From positions 1 through 64,000 of the forward strand of contig NZ_MIJY01000047.1 in the NCBI RefSeq assembly GCF_001730305.1: a DNA stretch of 64,000 bases. Reading direction: 5' to 3'. Of the stretch, positions 18,022 to 28,165 are shown piece after piece. Source of the stretch: Enterococcus termitis (GTDB taxonomy: Bacteria > Bacillota > Bacilli > Lactobacillales > Enterococcaceae). A program made the position numbers and the translations under genes. The notes under the pieces are model-generated. The model saw only the letters and a list, made by a program, of their open reading frames with translations. It did not search any database and had not been told where the DNA came from. The stretch's first letter is position 1. Each line of letters starts with the position of its first letter.

Positions 18022-20016
18022 TTATAATGCGTTGTATGTTGAAACAACATTTTCAGGCGTGAAGCCAAATTCTTTAAGCACTAAATCGCCAGGCGCTGAA
18101 GCACCAAAGTGATCGATTGTTACAGTTGCACCGTTAGCTCCGACATAACGTTCCCATCCAAATGGAGAAGCCGCCTCGATCGCTACACGTTTTGTTACAT
18201 TTTTTGGTAAAACTGATTCTTTATAATCAGCTGATTGTTTTTCAAACAAGTCAAAACTTGGCATAGAAACAACAGAAACATCTTTCCCTTGTTCTGCTAA
18301 GGCTTTTTGAGACTCGATCGCTAGATTCACTTCAGAACCTGTAGCAATCAAAATCCCTTCAGGTGTCGCACCTTTTTGAGCAGAAATCACATAAGCGCCT
18401 TTTGCGACAAGCTCATCGGCATTTTCTTTTGTTCCTTCAATTACTGGTAAGTTTTGACGACTTAAGACTAAAATCGTTGGTGCATCTTTTGTTGTCATCG
18501 CAATCTTCCATGCTGCAACGGTTTCGTTTCCATCTGCTGGACGAATCACTTGAACACCTGGCATACAGCGAATACTTGCTAACTGTTCCACTGGCTCATG
18601 CGTTGGTCCATCTTCTCCAACCGCAACAGAATCATGTGTTAATACATAAGTTACAGGAGTATTTTGAATTGCAGCTAAACGAACTGCTGGACGCAGATAA
18701 TCCGTAAATACAAAGAATGTTCCTCCATAAATACGACTTCCGCCATGTAGCTGAATACCATTCATTGCAGCTGCCATAGCAAATTCACGAACGCCAAACC
18801 AAATATTGCGCCCGTCGTATTGACCAGGTTCAAAATCTTTTTCGGAAGCAACCATTGTATTATTTGATGCAGATAAATCAGCAGAGCCGCCCCAGAAACT
18901 AGGAATCGCTTTTGAAAGTGCTTGGATCGTTTCTTTGCTCGTTACACGACTTGCCGCACTAGTTCCCACTTCATAGCTTGGTAATTCGCTGTCCCAGTTT
19001 TCAGGCAGTTCATCAGCAAATGCTTGTTTAAATTGTTTAGCTAATTCTGGATGTTCCTTTGTATAGTTTTCAAACATCGTATTCCATTGCGCTTCAGCTT
19101 TTTCGCCTTCATCGATCATTGCTTCTTTGAATCGTGCAGCAACTTCATCTGGAACGGTGAAATCTGGATATTCCCAACCGTAAACAGCTTTAGCAGCAGT
19201 AATCCCATCTGCTCCAAGTGGTGCGCCATGAACAGCTGAAGTTCCTTCTTTTGGTGATCCAAAACCAATGACTGTTTTTACTTCGATTAATGTTGGCTTG
19301 TCTGTTTCAGCTTTTGCCGCTTCAATTGCTTGAGAAATTTCTTCTAGATCATTTCCGTCTTTAACCAAAATGTGTTGCCAGCCATATGCTTCATAACGGG
19401 CTCCGACATTTTCAGTAAAGGCTTTTGAAGTTGGTCCATCTAATGAGATGTCATTTGAATCATAAAGCACAATCAATTTACCAAGTTTCATATGACCGGC
19501 CATAGAACTTGCTTCTTGTGAAACACCTTCCATTAAATCGCCGTCTCCGCAAAGAGCATACGTATAGTGGTCGATTACTGGGAAGCTATCGCGGTTATAA
19601 ACAGCGGCAGTATGTGCTTCTGCCATTGCCATTCCTACAGCCATCGCAATTCCTTGACCTAATGGACCAGTTGTCGCTTCAACACCGTCTGTGTGATGGA
19701 CTTCTGGGTGTCCTGGAGTTAAGCTGTCCCATTGGCGGAAACTTTTTAGATCGTCTATTGAAACTTTATATCCAGATAAATGAAGTAAACTGTAAAGCAT
19801 CGCTGAACCATGTCCCGCCGATAAAATGAACCGATCTCTATCAGCCCAGTTTCTTGATGTTTTAGGATTTACCTTTAAATGCTTTGTCCAAAGCGCATAT
19901 GCCATTGGTGCAGCACCCATTGGTAATCCAGGATGTCCTGAATTGGCTTTTTGAATCGCTTCGATACTTAAGGTACGGATTGTATTGACGCCTAACTGAT
20001 CAGTGTTGTCGAACAA
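18022..20016 (-). CDS. tkt: Transketolase
   Basis: A 664-residue thiamine diphosphate enzyme that moves two-carbon ketol units in the pentose phosphate pathway. Visible: [20 protein letters not shown] near the N-terminus, the TPP motif starting GDGDLMEG and continuing to the Asn of [10 protein letters not shown], the central pyrimidine-domain [10 protein letters not shown], and [15 protein letters not shown]. Start: AGGAG directly abuts an ATG at 20025, leaving no room for initiation, while a TTG 9 nt downstream (20016) has good spacing and gives the usual MFDNTDQ N-terminus, so I prefer the TTG. Single gene with its own terminator. Confidence 0.95.
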   Translation of the reverse strand: MFDNTDQLGVNTIRTLSIEAIQKANSGHPGLPMGAAPMAYALWTKHLKVNPKTSRNWADRDRFILSAGHGSAMLYSLLHLSGYKVSIDDLKSFRQWDSLTPGHPEVHHTDGVEATTGPLGQGIAMAVGMAMAEAHTAAVYNRDSFPVIDHYTYALCGDGDLMEGVSQEASSMAGHMKLGKLIVLYDSNDISLDGPTSKAFTENVGARYEAYGWQHILVKDGNDLEEISQAIEAAKAETDKPTLIEVKTVIGFGSPKEGTSAVHGAPLGADGITAAKAVYGWEYPDFTVPDEVAARFKEAMIDEGEKAEAQWNTMFENYTKEHPELAKQFKQAFADELPENWDSELPSYEVGTSAASRVTSKETIQALSKAIPSFWGGSADLSASNNTMVASEKDFEPGQYDGRNIWFGVREFAMAAAMNGIQLHGGSRIYGGTFFVFTDYLRPAVRLAAIQNTPVTYVLTHDSVAVGEDGPTHEPVEQLASIRCMPGVQVIRPADGNETVAAWKIAMTTKDAPTILVLSRQNLPVIEGTKENADELVAKGAYVISAQKGATPEGILIATGSEVNLAIESQKALAEQGKDVSVVSMPSFDLFEKQSADYKESVLPKNVTKRVAIEAASPFGWERYVGANGATVTIDHFGASAPGDLVLKEFGFTPENVVSTYNAL

Positions 20017-20114
20017 AAAAATCATCTCCTATTTAGGTTTTTTTTACCTTTATTATCTCTATTTTAGCGCATTTCTATTATGAAAGCAATTACTTTTAGT
20101 AAAAAAAACTGAAA

Positions 20115-20357
20115 TTATTTTCTATTATGCAGTCCTTTTTCTTTTTGGATTTTTTTTAATTTATCGGGTGTGACATCTTTTCCTTCTGGATCTACAACTT
20201 TCATTCCCTCGATGTGATGCCGCATGCCGCTACGAAACGTTGCCAGATATTCCTGACGAAGCTCTTTTTGTTCTTCTTTTTCTTGTTCTGATAAGCCGCT
20301 TTCTTTTGCTTTTTTAGCTAGTGAATTGATGCGGTCCATTTTTTCTGATGATAGCAT
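20115..20357 (-). CDS. DUF896/YnzC-family small protein
   Basis: An 80-residue, highly charged helical protein of the DUF896 (UPF0291, YnzC) family: MDRINSLAKKAKESGLSEQE near the start and RSGMRHHIEGMKVVDPEGKD in the middle. It is divergent from lexA, as in Bacillus, where ynzC belongs to the SOS regulon, so DNA-damage induction through the shared intergenic region is likely. Molecular function is unknown. GGAGG precedes the ATG. Confidence 0.88.
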   Translation of the reverse strand: MLSSEKMDRINSLAKKAKESGLSEQEKEEQKELRQEYLATFRSGMRHHIEGMKVVDPEGKDVTPDKLKKIQKEKGLHNRK

Positions 20358-20560
20358 TTGTTGTCCTCCTTAATAAAAGGTTATCAAAATTCCTGTATTT
20401 AGTGTGTGTAAATCGTGTTTACTTTCCATGTCTATCTTATAAGATGAACTGTAAAAATACAACTATATTCTAATCAAAAGAATCATCCTGTTATTTTTCT
20501 TCACAGAAATCCCTTTCTTTAGCCGCAAAATCCAGTTATTTCTCTTTTTGTTTAAAAATA

Positions 20561-20574
20561 CGAACGCTTGTTTG
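20561..20574 (+). promoter_or_regulatory. LexA-binding SOS box
   Basis: CGAACGCTTGTTTG matches the Gram-positive SOS box (CGAAC, 4 nt, GTTYG). It overlaps the -35 of lexA, so LexA would repress its own gene and perhaps the divergent ynzC-like gene. Confidence 0.85.
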
Positions 20575-20600
20575 ATTCCTGTTAGAAACTATGGTACACT
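20572..20600 (+). promoter_or_regulatory. lexA promoter
   Basis: -35 TTGATT (20572-20577), 17-nt spacer, -10 TACACT (20595-20600); the SOS box overlaps the -35. Confidence 0.75.
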
Positions 20601-20630
20601 AAAAATATAAATCGAAAGAAGGTGCGGGTT

Positions 20631-21251
20631 TTGGTGAAACGTACAGACACAAGACAAGTCGAAGTATTAAAATATATATACGAACAAGTTGAACTTAAAG
20701 GATATCCCCCGACCGTGCGAGAGATTGGAAAGGCTGTTGACCTATCCTCTACCTCTACTGTTCATGGTCACTTAGCACGTTTAGAGAAAAAAGGATTGAT
20801 AGTTAGAGACCCTACTAAACCTAGAGCAATCGAATTGACTGCAGAAGGCTTAGAGAAAATCGGTATCAAGCCAACGGTTATTCCCATGCTTGGAGTAGTA
20901 ACCGCAGGAGAACCGATTCTAGCTGTTGAAGAGGCTTCAGACTTTTTTCCTCTGCCACCTGATCTACAATCAGAAGAAAATTCTTTATTCATGCTGACTA
21001 TTCGTGGAGAAAGCATGATCAACGCAGGTATACTAGATGGAGATCAAGTCATTGTTCGTAAACAAACTGCTGCTTCAAATGGTGATATTGTTATTGCGAT
21101 GACAGATGAAGATGAAGCAACCTGCAAACGATTCTTTAAAGAATCAGACCACATACGCTTACAGCCTGAAAATGACGCTTTAGAACCGATTATTTTGGCT
21201 AATGTCAGTATTTTGGGTAAAGTGGTCGGGCTATACCGCAATCATATCTAA
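20631..21251 (+). CDS. lexA: SOS repressor LexA
   Basis: A 206-residue LexA with a winged-helix DNA-binding domain (residues about 1-65, [20 protein letters not shown]) and a self-cleaving S24 peptidase domain. The Ala-Gly cleavage site is in VVTAGEPIL, the catalytic Ser in RGESM and the Lys in VIVRKQ. RecA filaments trigger autocleavage after DNA damage. Start is ambiguous: TTG at 20631 has AAGAAGG 8 nt upstream and gives MVKRTDTRQ, while GTG at 20634 and 20622 are alternatives. The SOS box in the promoter indicates autoregulation. Confidence 0.96.
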   Translation: MVKRTDTRQVEVLKYIYEQVELKGYPPTVREIGKAVDLSSTSTVHGHLARLEKKGLIVRDPTKPRAIELTAEGLEKIGIKPTVIPMLGVVTAGEPILAVEEASDFFPLPPDLQSEENSLFMLTIRGESMINAGILDGDQVIVRKQTAASNGDIVIAMTDEDEATCKRFFKESDHIRLQPENDALEPIILANVSILGKVVGLYRNHI

Positions 21252-21253
21252 TA

Positions 21254-21295
21254 AAAAAAGTTAGCACAATCAACTACTGATTCTGCTAACTTTTT
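21254..21295. terminator. Bidirectional terminator between lexA and folA
   Basis: Stem AAAAAGTTAGCA / TGCTAACTTTTT, 17-nt loop, with A/T runs serving both convergent genes. Confidence 0.9.
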
Positions 21296-21300
21296 ATTTT

Positions 21301-21810
21301 TTAGTTTTCTTGTTCTGGACAAACTTTGCGCTGATAGGTTTCAAATTGATAAGAATAAAGATTATTCTCATCTTGTTCTCCCTCGCTTAGGTTGATCAAA
21401 GTCCAATCTTCCCAAGCAACTTCTGGAAATGTGGCGTCACCTTCAAAGACATGATTGATTACTGTACGATATAAGACATCACAATACGGTAAAAATTCTT
21501 TGTAAACAGCAGATCCGCCAGCGATAAAAGTGATACCCGAAAAATTCTGTGCGTATGCTAGTACTTCTTCCACTGTATGAACAACAATTATTCCGGGCGC
21601 TTCATACTCTTTCTCTCTGGTCATAACGATCGTCTGACGATTAGGCAGCGGTCTGCTTCCCATTCCTTCAAATGTTTTTCTTCCCATGACAATCGTGTTA
21701 TCCTCAGTCATTTGTTTAAAAAACTTTAAATCATTTGGCAGATGCCACGGCAAACGATTCTCTTTTCCAATCGTCCCCTGTTCATCTTGGGCCCATATGG
21801 CTGCTAACAT
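21301..21810 (-). CDS. folA: Dihydrofolate reductase
   Basis: A 169-residue DHFR producing tetrahydrofolate with NADPH; target of trimethoprim. Marks: LPWHLPNDLKFFKQMT with the substrate-binding Asp, IVMGRKTFEGMG for NADPH, and the FIAGGSAVYKEFLPYCD glycine motif. It follows thyA by 18 bp, so the two are co-transcribed; this pairs with biology, because thymidylate synthase yields the dihydrofolate that this enzyme recycles. Nothing in the sequence suggests a divergent, drug-resistant form. Confidence 0.96.
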   Translation of the reverse strand: MLAAIWAQDEQGTIGKENRLPWHLPNDLKFFKQMTEDNTIVMGRKTFEGMGSRPLPNRQTIVMTREKEYEAPGIIVVHTVEEVLAYAQNFSGITFIAGGSAVYKEFLPYCDVLYRTVINHVFEGDATFPEVAWEDWTLINLSEGEQDENNLYSYQFETYQRKVCPEQEN

Positions 21811-21828
21811 TGGTTACTCCTTTCAAAT

Positions 21829-22776
21829 TTAAACGGCTATCGGCGCTTTAATTGCTGGATGTGGATCATAACCTTCAATCACGATATCTTCCATTTCAAA
21901 ATCAAAAACTGACTGTTTTTCATGATTTAATTTTAATGTAGGAAATGAGCGAATGTCTCTTGTTAGTTGTTCATTCATTTGATCAATATGATTTGTATAC
22001 AAATGTGCATCTCCAAGTGTATGAACAAAATCGCCAACTTCTAAACCTGTTTCGTGGGCAATTAAATGAGTCAATAAGGCATAACTGGCAATATTGAACG
22101 GCACGCCTAGGAAAACATCTCCACTGCGTTGGTATAACTGACAGCTTAACTTTCCATCGTTGACATAAAACTGAAACATTGTATGGCAAGGAGGCAATGC
22201 CATTGTAGGAACATCTTCTGGATTCCAGGCAGAAACAATTAGTCGACGTGAATCAGGCGTCGTTTTGATCATATCGATCACATTTTTTAATTGATCGATA
22301 AAACGTCCATCCTTCGTTTCCCAATGACGCCACTGAGCACCGTATATATTCCCCAATTCTCCATATTTTGCTGCAAAATCATCATCAGCTAAAATTTTAT
22401 CACAAAAGGCTTTTAGTTCTACTTCGTAGCTTTGCTTAAACGCTTCGTCTTGCAATACTCTACGACCAAAATTACGCATATCCGGACCCTGATAATCGTC
22501 ACTTTTAATATAACGCTCAAATGCCCATTCATCCCAGATATGATTATTATGTTCCAACAAATAGCGAATATTTGTATCTCCTTTTAAAAACCATAATAAT
22601 TCACTTTTGATCAAACCAAAAGGCACACGTTTCGTTGTAAGTAGGGGGAATCCTTTTGACAGATCAAAACGCATTTGATAACCGAAAAGACTTTTTGTCC
22701 CAGTTCCTGTACGATCTTCTTTTACGTGACCTTCTTCTAAAATTTTTCGGCCTAATGTTAAGTATGCTTCTTCCAT
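21829..22776 (-). CDS. thyA: Thymidylate synthase
   Basis: A 315-residue ThyA methylating dUMP to dTMP with methylene-tetrahydrofolate. The nucleophilic Cys is in [14 protein letters not shown]; dUMP-binding [13 protein letters not shown] and [20 protein letters not shown] are intact. The insert around residues 85-140 ([20 protein letters not shown] and following) makes it the long Firmicute form. It lies between the ABC-F gene (11-bp gap) and folA (18-bp gap), forming a three-gene operon. Confidence 0.96.
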   Translation of the reverse strand: MEEAYLTLGRKILEEGHVKEDRTGTGTKSLFGYQMRFDLSKGFPLLTTKRVPFGLIKSELLWFLKGDTNIRYLLEHNNHIWDEWAFERYIKSDDYQGPDMRNFGRRVLQDEAFKQSYEVELKAFCDKILADDDFAAKYGELGNIYGAQWRHWETKDGRFIDQLKNVIDMIKTTPDSRRLIVSAWNPEDVPTMALPPCHTMFQFYVNDGKLSCQLYQRSGDVFLGVPFNIASYALLTHLIAHETGLEVGDFVHTLGDAHLYTNHIDQMNEQLTRDIRSFPTLKLNHEKQSVFDFEMEDIVIEGYDPHPAIKAPIAV

Positions 22777-22787
22777 AGTTTTGCCTC

Positions 22788-24674
22788 CTAATTTTCTACA
22801 AATTCACTCAAGTATTCCCAACGCTCCAATTTTTCTTCCAGCTTTTGCTCAACCGTTGTCAGCTCTGTCTGAAGTTGTTGAAGCTTAGTGAAATCATCGC
22901 CTTGATGATTCATCTCTTCACTAAGTTTATCTACTTGATCTTCAAGTTCACCAATCTCACTTTCGATCGTTTCCCATTCTTTTTGCTCCATATAGGTCAG
23001 TTTTGTTTTTGCCTTTTTTTCAACCGCTTGTGTCGGTTTAGATTCAGGTTTTACCACTTTTTTTTCTGACTCTTTCGTTAGAGATAGATAGTCACTCATC
23101 GAACCAAAGTAGGTACTGATCTGCCCTTCTCCGTTAAAGACAAGAAGCTTTTCCATCGTCTTATCAAGAAAATAACGATCATGTGAAACGGCGATGACGG
23201 CACCTTTAAAGGTGTGAATATAGTCTTCTAAAATCGTCAATGTATCAATATCTAAATCGTTAGTGGGTTCGTCCAATAATAACACATTCGGCTGACTAAT
23301 CAATAGTTTTAGCAGATATAAACGACGTTTTTCTCCACCAGAAAGTTTTCCAATAATTGTACCATGCATAAAACGTGGGAATAAAAAACGTTCAAGTAAT
23401 TCAGCCACACCAATACTACTGCCGTCAGTGCGCTGCACTTGTTCAGCCGCTTCTTGCAAATAAGCGATCATGCGTTGTCCAGGATCCATTGCTTCGTTCT
23501 GCTGTGTGTAATAAGCTAATCGTACTGTTTCACCGATTGAGTAAATACCACTATCAAGAGGCAAGCGACCCGCTAGTATATTTAGTAACGTTGATTTTCC
23601 AGCACCGTTCTTTCCTGTAATGCCGATCCGATCGTTTGCTTGAATCAGAAGATCAAACTGATTTAAAATCAATTTGTGTTCAATCTGAAAAGTTCCTTCT
23701 TTGATCTCTAATACTTTTTTTCCAAGTCTCTGAGTGGCAACATCGATTTCTAGTTGGCTCTTTTGATTAACTTGATGCAAATTTTCTTTCAAGTCATGGA
23801 ATCGATCCTGTCTAGCCTGTTGTTTTGTTCCACGAGCCTGTACGCCTGCACGCATCCATTCTAGTTCTTGTTTGTATAATTGCTTTCTTTTTTCTTCTTG
23901 ATCAGCTTCTACTCGCTCACGTTCTGCTTTAGCTAAAATGTATGCTTCGTAGTTTCCTTTATACTCATATAACTTTCCGAATGATAATTCGAAAATTCGA
24001 TTCGTTACCCGATCTAAAAAATAGCGATCATGGGTAACCATTAAAATAGCGCCCCGATAACCGTTTAAGAAACTTTCCAACCAGCTGATTGCTTCGTAAT
24101 CAAGATGATTGGTCGGCTCATCTAGTATAAGTAGATTGGGTGATTCGATCAAAACTTGGGCCAAGCTAACACGCTTTTTTTGACCACCGGATAACTCACC
24201 TATTTTTTTATGCAGTGTTTCGATACCTAATTTTTGTAAAATTATTTTTGCGTCAGTATCGGCAGTCCAAGCGTCCTCTTTATTCATGCGTTCTTCTGCT
24301 TGTGCATATTGTTTTTGGGCTTGTTCGCTGCTGCCATCTGCAGCTAAAGCTATTAGAGCTAATTCATAATTTTTCACCGCTTGAATAATTGGCGTCTCAC
24401 CTTGAAACACTGCTTCAACAACAGTTAGTTCAGGATCAAAGGTCTGATCTTGTGAAAGATAGCCGATTTGGTAGTCGTTGGGCTGTTGAATTGCTTGAAT
24501 ATCTCCATCCCCGCTATCTTTTCCTGCTAAAATGTTCAGCAAACTTGTTTTTCCAGTTCCGTTTGTTCCGATCAAACCGATCCGATCTTTGTCATGGATA
24601 TGGAAAGAAATATGATCAAATAACGTTTTTTCTCCATATGTTTTAGTTAATTCACTAACTTTTAATTCTTTCAT
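22788..24674 (-). CDS. ABC-F family ATPase (Uup/YfmR-like)
   Basis: A 628-residue soluble protein with two ABC ATPase domains: Walker A GTNGTGKT and GKNGAGKS, signatures LSGGQKKR and LSGGEKRR, Walker [12 protein letters not shown] and [12 protein letters not shown] charged linker (the P-site tRNA interaction motif) lies between them, and a C-terminal coiled coil (about 560-628) is typical of Uup/YfmR. There are no membrane segments. Relatives act on ribosomes, rescuing stalled translation, or in genome stability; the coiled coil and lack of extra inserts argue against an antibiotic-resistance ABC-F, but this is inference. ATG at 24674 preferred; a GTG four codons earlier is too close to the ribosome site. 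Confidence 0.88.
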   Translation of the reverse strand: MKELKVSELTKTYGEKTLFDHISFHIHDKDRIGLIGTNGTGKTSLLNILAGKDSGDGDIQAIQQPNDYQIGYLSQDQTFDPELTVVEAVFQGETPIIQAVKNYELALIALAADGSSEQAQKQYAQAEERMNKEDAWTADTDAKIILQKLGIETLHKKIGELSGGQKKRVSLAQVLIESPNLLILDEPTNHLDYEAISWLESFLNGYRGAILMVTHDRYFLDRVTNRIFELSFGKLYEYKGNYEAYILAKAERERVEADQEEKRKQLYKQELEWMRAGVQARGTKQQARQDRFHDLKENLHQVNQKSQLEIDVATQRLGKKVLEIKEGTFQIEHKLILNQFDLLIQANDRIGITGKNGAGKSTLLNILAGRLPLDSGIYSIGETVRLAYYTQQNEAMDPGQRMIAYLQEAAEQVQRTDGSSIGVAELLERFLFPRFMHGTIIGKLSGGEKRRLYLLKLLISQPNVLLLDEPTNDLDIDTLTILEDYIHTFKGAVIAVSHDRYFLDKTMEKLLVFNGEGQISTYFGSMSDYLSLTKESEKKVVKPESKPTQAVEKKAKTKLTYMEQKEWETIESEIGELEDQVDKLSEEMNHQGDDFTKLQQLQTELTTVEQKLEEKLERWEYLSEFVEN

Positions 24675-24722
24675 TTGTCTGCTCACACCCTTTTCATCCT
24701 GCCTATTGTATCAAAAATAAGT

Positions 24723-24763
24723 AAAAAAAAGAAGCTTGTTTTCTTAGTCAGCTTCTTTTTTCA
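24723..24763 (-). terminator. Terminator overlapping the end of the antiporter gene
   Basis: Stem AAAAGAAGCT / AGCTTCTTTT encloses the antiporter stop codon and is followed by a T8 run on the minus strand. Confidence 0.88.
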
Positions 24764-26798
24764 TTTTTTTCGGCCATTTTCTAAATGGAATAGTATTTGA
24801 ATCGTCATTGATCGAGTACGATTCTAACAAATTGACATTTTTTCGATATTCATTTGCTTCTAACGAAGTGATTTTTTCGCACAGTTCATAGTCATCAATT
24901 ACTTTTCGTTCTTCTTGGTATCCGATCAGTAGTTCTTTTACATAATTCGATTGAGAACGAACAATAAAGGAATCGATAAATGTTCCGTCTTCGAGTCGTT
25001 GAGCTAATTGTAGTCGGCTGTCAATGAAAAAACGAATGATTTCATCATCATAAACACCCTTTAGATTGTCCAAACTTTTTAGAATAACTTCAGTGTTCTG
25101 TATAAAGACTTGTCGAACATTTTCTAATTCTTCATTTTGAAATTCACGTCTACTTTCTTCATTATTGTGAGCAAACAAGAATTTAGGATGGACAAAGAAG
25201 GCAATGATCTGACGTACAAATAGTAGCCAAAAACCTATTATAGAAAGTAACTGACGTGCAATTGAGCGTTCCATTCGAGAAATCAGACGTCCATATAAAC
25301 GATAGCCCTCGACATCGATTTCATGCTGGCGAAAACTTTCTTCCAAACCATCTCTTTCAATAGAGACAATCAACGCACGTAATTCCTGTACTTCTTGTTT
25401 TTGATCAGAAGGTAATTGACTGGTATACAATTCTTTTAAACGATCTTGGTAGTTTTCAATCACGACATTCATTTCAACGTGAGGATCTTCCTTATTGATT
25501 ACTTTCAGTTTTTCAATAACTTCCTGCAACAAAGTAATTCCGTGTGGATTGATTTCCTCTACTTCGTCAGACTCAGTTAAAAACGGTAAAACGAGAATGC
25601 CTCCAACCAAAGTGACCAAGATAACACATGCCGTTATGAATAAAAGTAAGGAGCGTTCTTCAAAGGTTTGTCCGTTTATTGTTAATGGTAAAATAAAAAT
25701 AGTTGCTAAACTGACTGTTCCTTTGACTCCGCCAAACGTCAATATCAGCATTTCATTCATAGACTGCCATACGTTTTTTAAGCCTTTTTTCACGCTATAG
25801 ATCAAAAAGATCGATAGAAAACGAGCGAAAAATAAGGTTACGCTTAAAAGTAAAATGACCAGCATTAAAAAGCTGTTTGAATAGGTTTCGCTGTTCCAGA
25901 TCGGCGAAAACACTTGCGATAATTCTACACCTAGAAATAAAAATACTAAGGCGTTCAAGGTAAATGTGATCGTTCCCCAAGTGCTCTCTGAAACACTGGA
26001 CAACTCAGCTTCAAATAACGATACTTTTTTGAAAGTTGCGGCCTGCATGACCCCAGCAGCTACAGCTGCGATGATTCCTGAAACATTGAACAGCTCTGCT
26101 ACCATATAAGCCAAAAATGGCAATAGCAACTCTAATAATAAATAGCCTGTTACATCTCTCGCTGAAGCTTTTTCTAAAATCATAACGACTTGTCTTTTGA
26201 TCATAACTAAAAGTACACCAACAACTCCACCACCAATACTAGAAACGATCAGCATAATACCAGCATCTGTTGCTGAAAAAGAACCTGTCAATAGCGCTGC
26301 TAAAGCAAACTGAAACGCTGTAACGCCTGAAGCGTCATTGATTAGTCCTTCTCCTTCTAAAATATGCATCGCTTTTTCTGGTATTTGGATTTTTCCAGAC
26401 AATGAACCAACTGCTACAGCATCAGTAGGGCCTAAGGCAGCCCCTAAGGCAAAACAAGCCGCAAGTGGTAAGGCTGGAATAATCATATGTAAAGCCCAAC
26501 CCACACTGATCAACGTGATCAGCACGCCGAAAAACGCTAAAAATAAAATGACACTAAAATTTTTCAACGTAGATCGGATATCATTTCTCTCACCCTCGCG
26601 AAACAACAGCGGAGCAATGATCATTACTAAAAATATCTCTGGTTCAAATACTATTTCATGCCCAATTTCAGTAACACCGATCAAAACGCCAACAATAATC
26701 TGAACAATCGGCAATGGAATAATTGGGACGATTCGATTAAAGACATTAGAAAAGGTAATAGCAAAAGCAAATACAATAATTAAATAAACAAACTCCAT
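24744..26798 (-). CDS. CPA1-family Na+(K+)/H+ antiporter
   Basis: A 684-residue protein: about 12 membrane helices (residues 1-410), then a long cytoplasmic C-terminal domain. The ion-binding GPTDAVAVGS and the EGEGLINDASGVTAFQ motif (Asn-Asp pair) are diagnostic of CPA1 exchangers, as is the later GGVKGTVSLATIF. It exports Na+ or K+ in exchange for protons, for pH and salt homeostasis. The charged tail, about 270 residues with one further hydrophobic stretch near 535, is probably regulatory. ATG at 26798 has GGGGG 7 nt upstream. It follows the small coiled-coil gene by 27 bp and may share its transcript. Confidence 0.92.
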   Translation of the reverse strand: MEFVYLIIVFAFAITFSNVFNRIVPIIPLPIVQIIVGVLIGVTEIGHEIVFEPEIFLVMIIAPLLFREGERNDIRSTLKNFSVILFLAFFGVLITLISVGWALHMIIPALPLAACFALGAALGPTDAVAVGSLSGKIQIPEKAMHILEGEGLINDASGVTAFQFALAALLTGSFSATDAGIMLIVSSIGGGVVGVLLVMIKRQVVMILEKASARDVTGYLLLELLLPFLAYMVAELFNVSGIIAAVAAGVMQAATFKKVSLFEAELSSVSESTWGTITFTLNALVFLFLGVELSQVFSPIWNSETYSNSFLMLVILLLSVTLFFARFLSIFLIYSVKKGLKNVWQSMNEMLILTFGGVKGTVSLATIFILPLTINGQTFEERSLLLFITACVILVTLVGGILVLPFLTESDEVEEINPHGITLLQEVIEKLKVINKEDPHVEMNVVIENYQDRLKELYTSQLPSDQKQEVQELRALIVSIERDGLEESFRQHEIDVEGYRLYGRLISRMERSIARQLLSIIGFWLLFVRQIIAFFVHPKFLFAHNNEESRREFQNEELENVRQVFIQNTEVILKSLDNLKGVYDDEIIRFFIDSRLQLAQRLEDGTFIDSFIVRSQSNYVKELLIGYQEERKVIDDYELCEKITSLEANEYRKNVNLLESYSINDDSNTIPFRKWPKKMKKEAD

Positions 26799-26825
26799 CT
26801 CGTATCCCCCTTTTGGCAAATGGTT

Positions 26826-27104
26826 TTATTTAATCATTTGTTTGTCTAAACAGCGCAATAACTTTTCTTTTTTGCAGCTGATTTTTTTCTCGATCAAGCC
26901 AAGCTCTTTTTCTTTGTCACAGAGCTCTAATTGTGCCCGACGAGCTTCTAGACGTAATAATTCAGACTTGATCAATTCGATCTTTTTATAGTTTAGGAAG
27001 TTTTTCCTTTTAATATGGCGTTCCAACTCTGCTTTTTTCTCAGGAGGCAGTTGTTTATATTTTTCCTTTAATTCAGCAAGCCGTTCTTCTATTTCTTTAT
27101 GCAC
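26826..27104 (-). CDS. Small charged coiled-coil protein of unknown function
   Basis: A 92-residue protein with no signal peptide or membrane segment. About half its residues are Lys, Glu or Arg, with regular hydrophobic spacing predicting long helices (KKAELERHIKRKN, then LIKSELLRLEARRAQLEL). Two Cys near the C-terminus (ISCKKEKLLRCL) may pair or bind metal. I do not recognise a family. The ATG has GAAAGGA upstream, and the gene precedes the antiporter by 27 bp on the same strand, so the two may be co-transcribed. Confidence 0.6.
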   Translation of the reverse strand: MHKEIEERLAELKEKYKQLPPEKKAELERHIKRKNFLNYKKIELIKSELLRLEARRAQLELCDKEKELGLIEKKISCKKEKLLRCLDKQMIK

Positions 27105-27275
27105 AATGATACTTCCTTTCAGAATTTCTCTGACACATTATAGCAAACTGTTTGAAAAATACCTATCAAAAATTCTTATTATTTTGAAAAAAAATTTTCT
27201 TTTACCCTATTCTCTTGAAACTCTAATAAAAGTGAAAACAACGTACGTTGATTCGTACCTCATTTCCACCTTTTC

Positions 27276-27758
27276 TTAGTTCTCTTCATCAACAAGTATA
27301 TTGATTTGTGCTTCTTCAGTTAAACGATCCGAAAGGAATGCCAGTAGTTCTTCTAAAGGAATCGAAAAGCTCATCATCGGACCTCTACGACCATTTTTGA
27401 AAAAGTTCAGGCGAATTTCTTCTCCCCTTAATAACAAAGCTATTTTTTCTATATCTTGATAAAGGACTCCCTTGCGATCAAACGGCCCTAAAATCAAACG
27501 ATCATCAGAAAAACCTTTCGTATCTAATAGAAAACTAAAAATAAGTAAAACAGCTAGAAATCCCCGAATCCGTTGATCCAAACTTCGCTCCATACCAACA
27601 GTGAGTAGGATAACGACCAAACTAGAGCCGAATACAAGGACATAAACGATTTTTTTTCTAGTGCTTTTTATCACTATACTTTTTCTGACCAAAATCAAAT
27701 AGATATACATGAGTAAAACAAAAATAGTAAGCAAAACGGTAAAAAAGTCTATAATCAA
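27276..27758 (-). CDS. Membrane protein of unknown function
   Basis: A 160-residue protein. Three hydrophobic segments in the first 85 residues (about 3-24, 38-56 and 64-82), then a cytoplasmic-looking C-terminal domain of about 75 residues (KGFSDDRLILGPFDRKG...). The tail is reminiscent of small bacterial PH-like membrane proteins, but I cannot assign a family. It follows the 63-residue gene by 35 bp, so they probably form a two-gene transcript. Confidence 0.6.
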   Translation of the reverse strand: MIIDFFTVLLTIFVLLMYIYLILVRKSIVIKSTRKKIVYVLVFGSSLVVILLTVGMERSLDQRIRGFLAVLLIFSFLLDTKGFSDDRLILGPFDRKGVLYQDIEKIALLLRGEEIRLNFFKNGRRGPMMSFSIPLEELLAFLSDRLTEEAQINILVDEEN

Positions 27759-27793
27759 AACTTGCTCCTTTTAACAAGAACAGCTTCTATGCG

Positions 27794-27985
27794 CTATTCT
27801 TTTGTATTTAATTCTGTTAATTGTTGATTGATTTTTTTTATTTTATCTTTACATGCGAGGATGTCTCGAATCATTTGATCCCTTTGATCTCCAAGGGGCA
27901 AACGGTTAATCACTTGGTAGTATGCTGCGAGCAGTTGAACCTGCTTCATTTTTTCTTTTTGCAATCGTTCTTCAATTAGATTCAT
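27794..27985 (-). CDS. Small helical protein of unknown function
   Basis: A 63-residue, charged, fully helical-looking protein (MNLIEERLQKEKMKQVQLLAAYY... ending KKINQQLTELNTKE). No family recognised. Support for being a gene: AAAGGAGGCGAG just upstream of the ATG, a coding-like composition, and placement 35 bp before the membrane-protein gene on the same strand. Confidence 0.55.
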   Translation of the reverse strand: MNLIEERLQKEKMKQVQLLAAYYQVINRLPLGDQRDQMIRDILACKDKIKKINQQLTELNTKE

Positions 27986-28116
27986 CCACTCGCCTCCTTT
28001 TCTTTAAGTATACCTTACTTTTAAAGAAAAATGACTATCGAACTGTTATTTTTATTGAAAAATAGAACTTGTCATTTATTGTAGCACATTATTTCTTTTC
28101 TTGTGAACGATATGAA

Positions 28117-28157
28117 AAGAATAGGATGAAGCAAAACGAACCGTCTCACCCCATCCT
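28117..28157 (-). terminator. Possible terminator of the degV gene
   Basis: ATAGGATG and CATCCTAT form an 8-bp stem with a long loop, followed by TTCTTTTC on the minus strand, close to the degV stop. Weak. Confidence 0.45.
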
Positions 28158-28165
28158 ATATCCTA

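Noticed and set aside
22788-24674. Antibiotic-resistance ABC-F
   Set aside because: Domain layout with a C-terminal coiled coil and a housekeeping thyA-folA operon fit a Uup/YfmR type.
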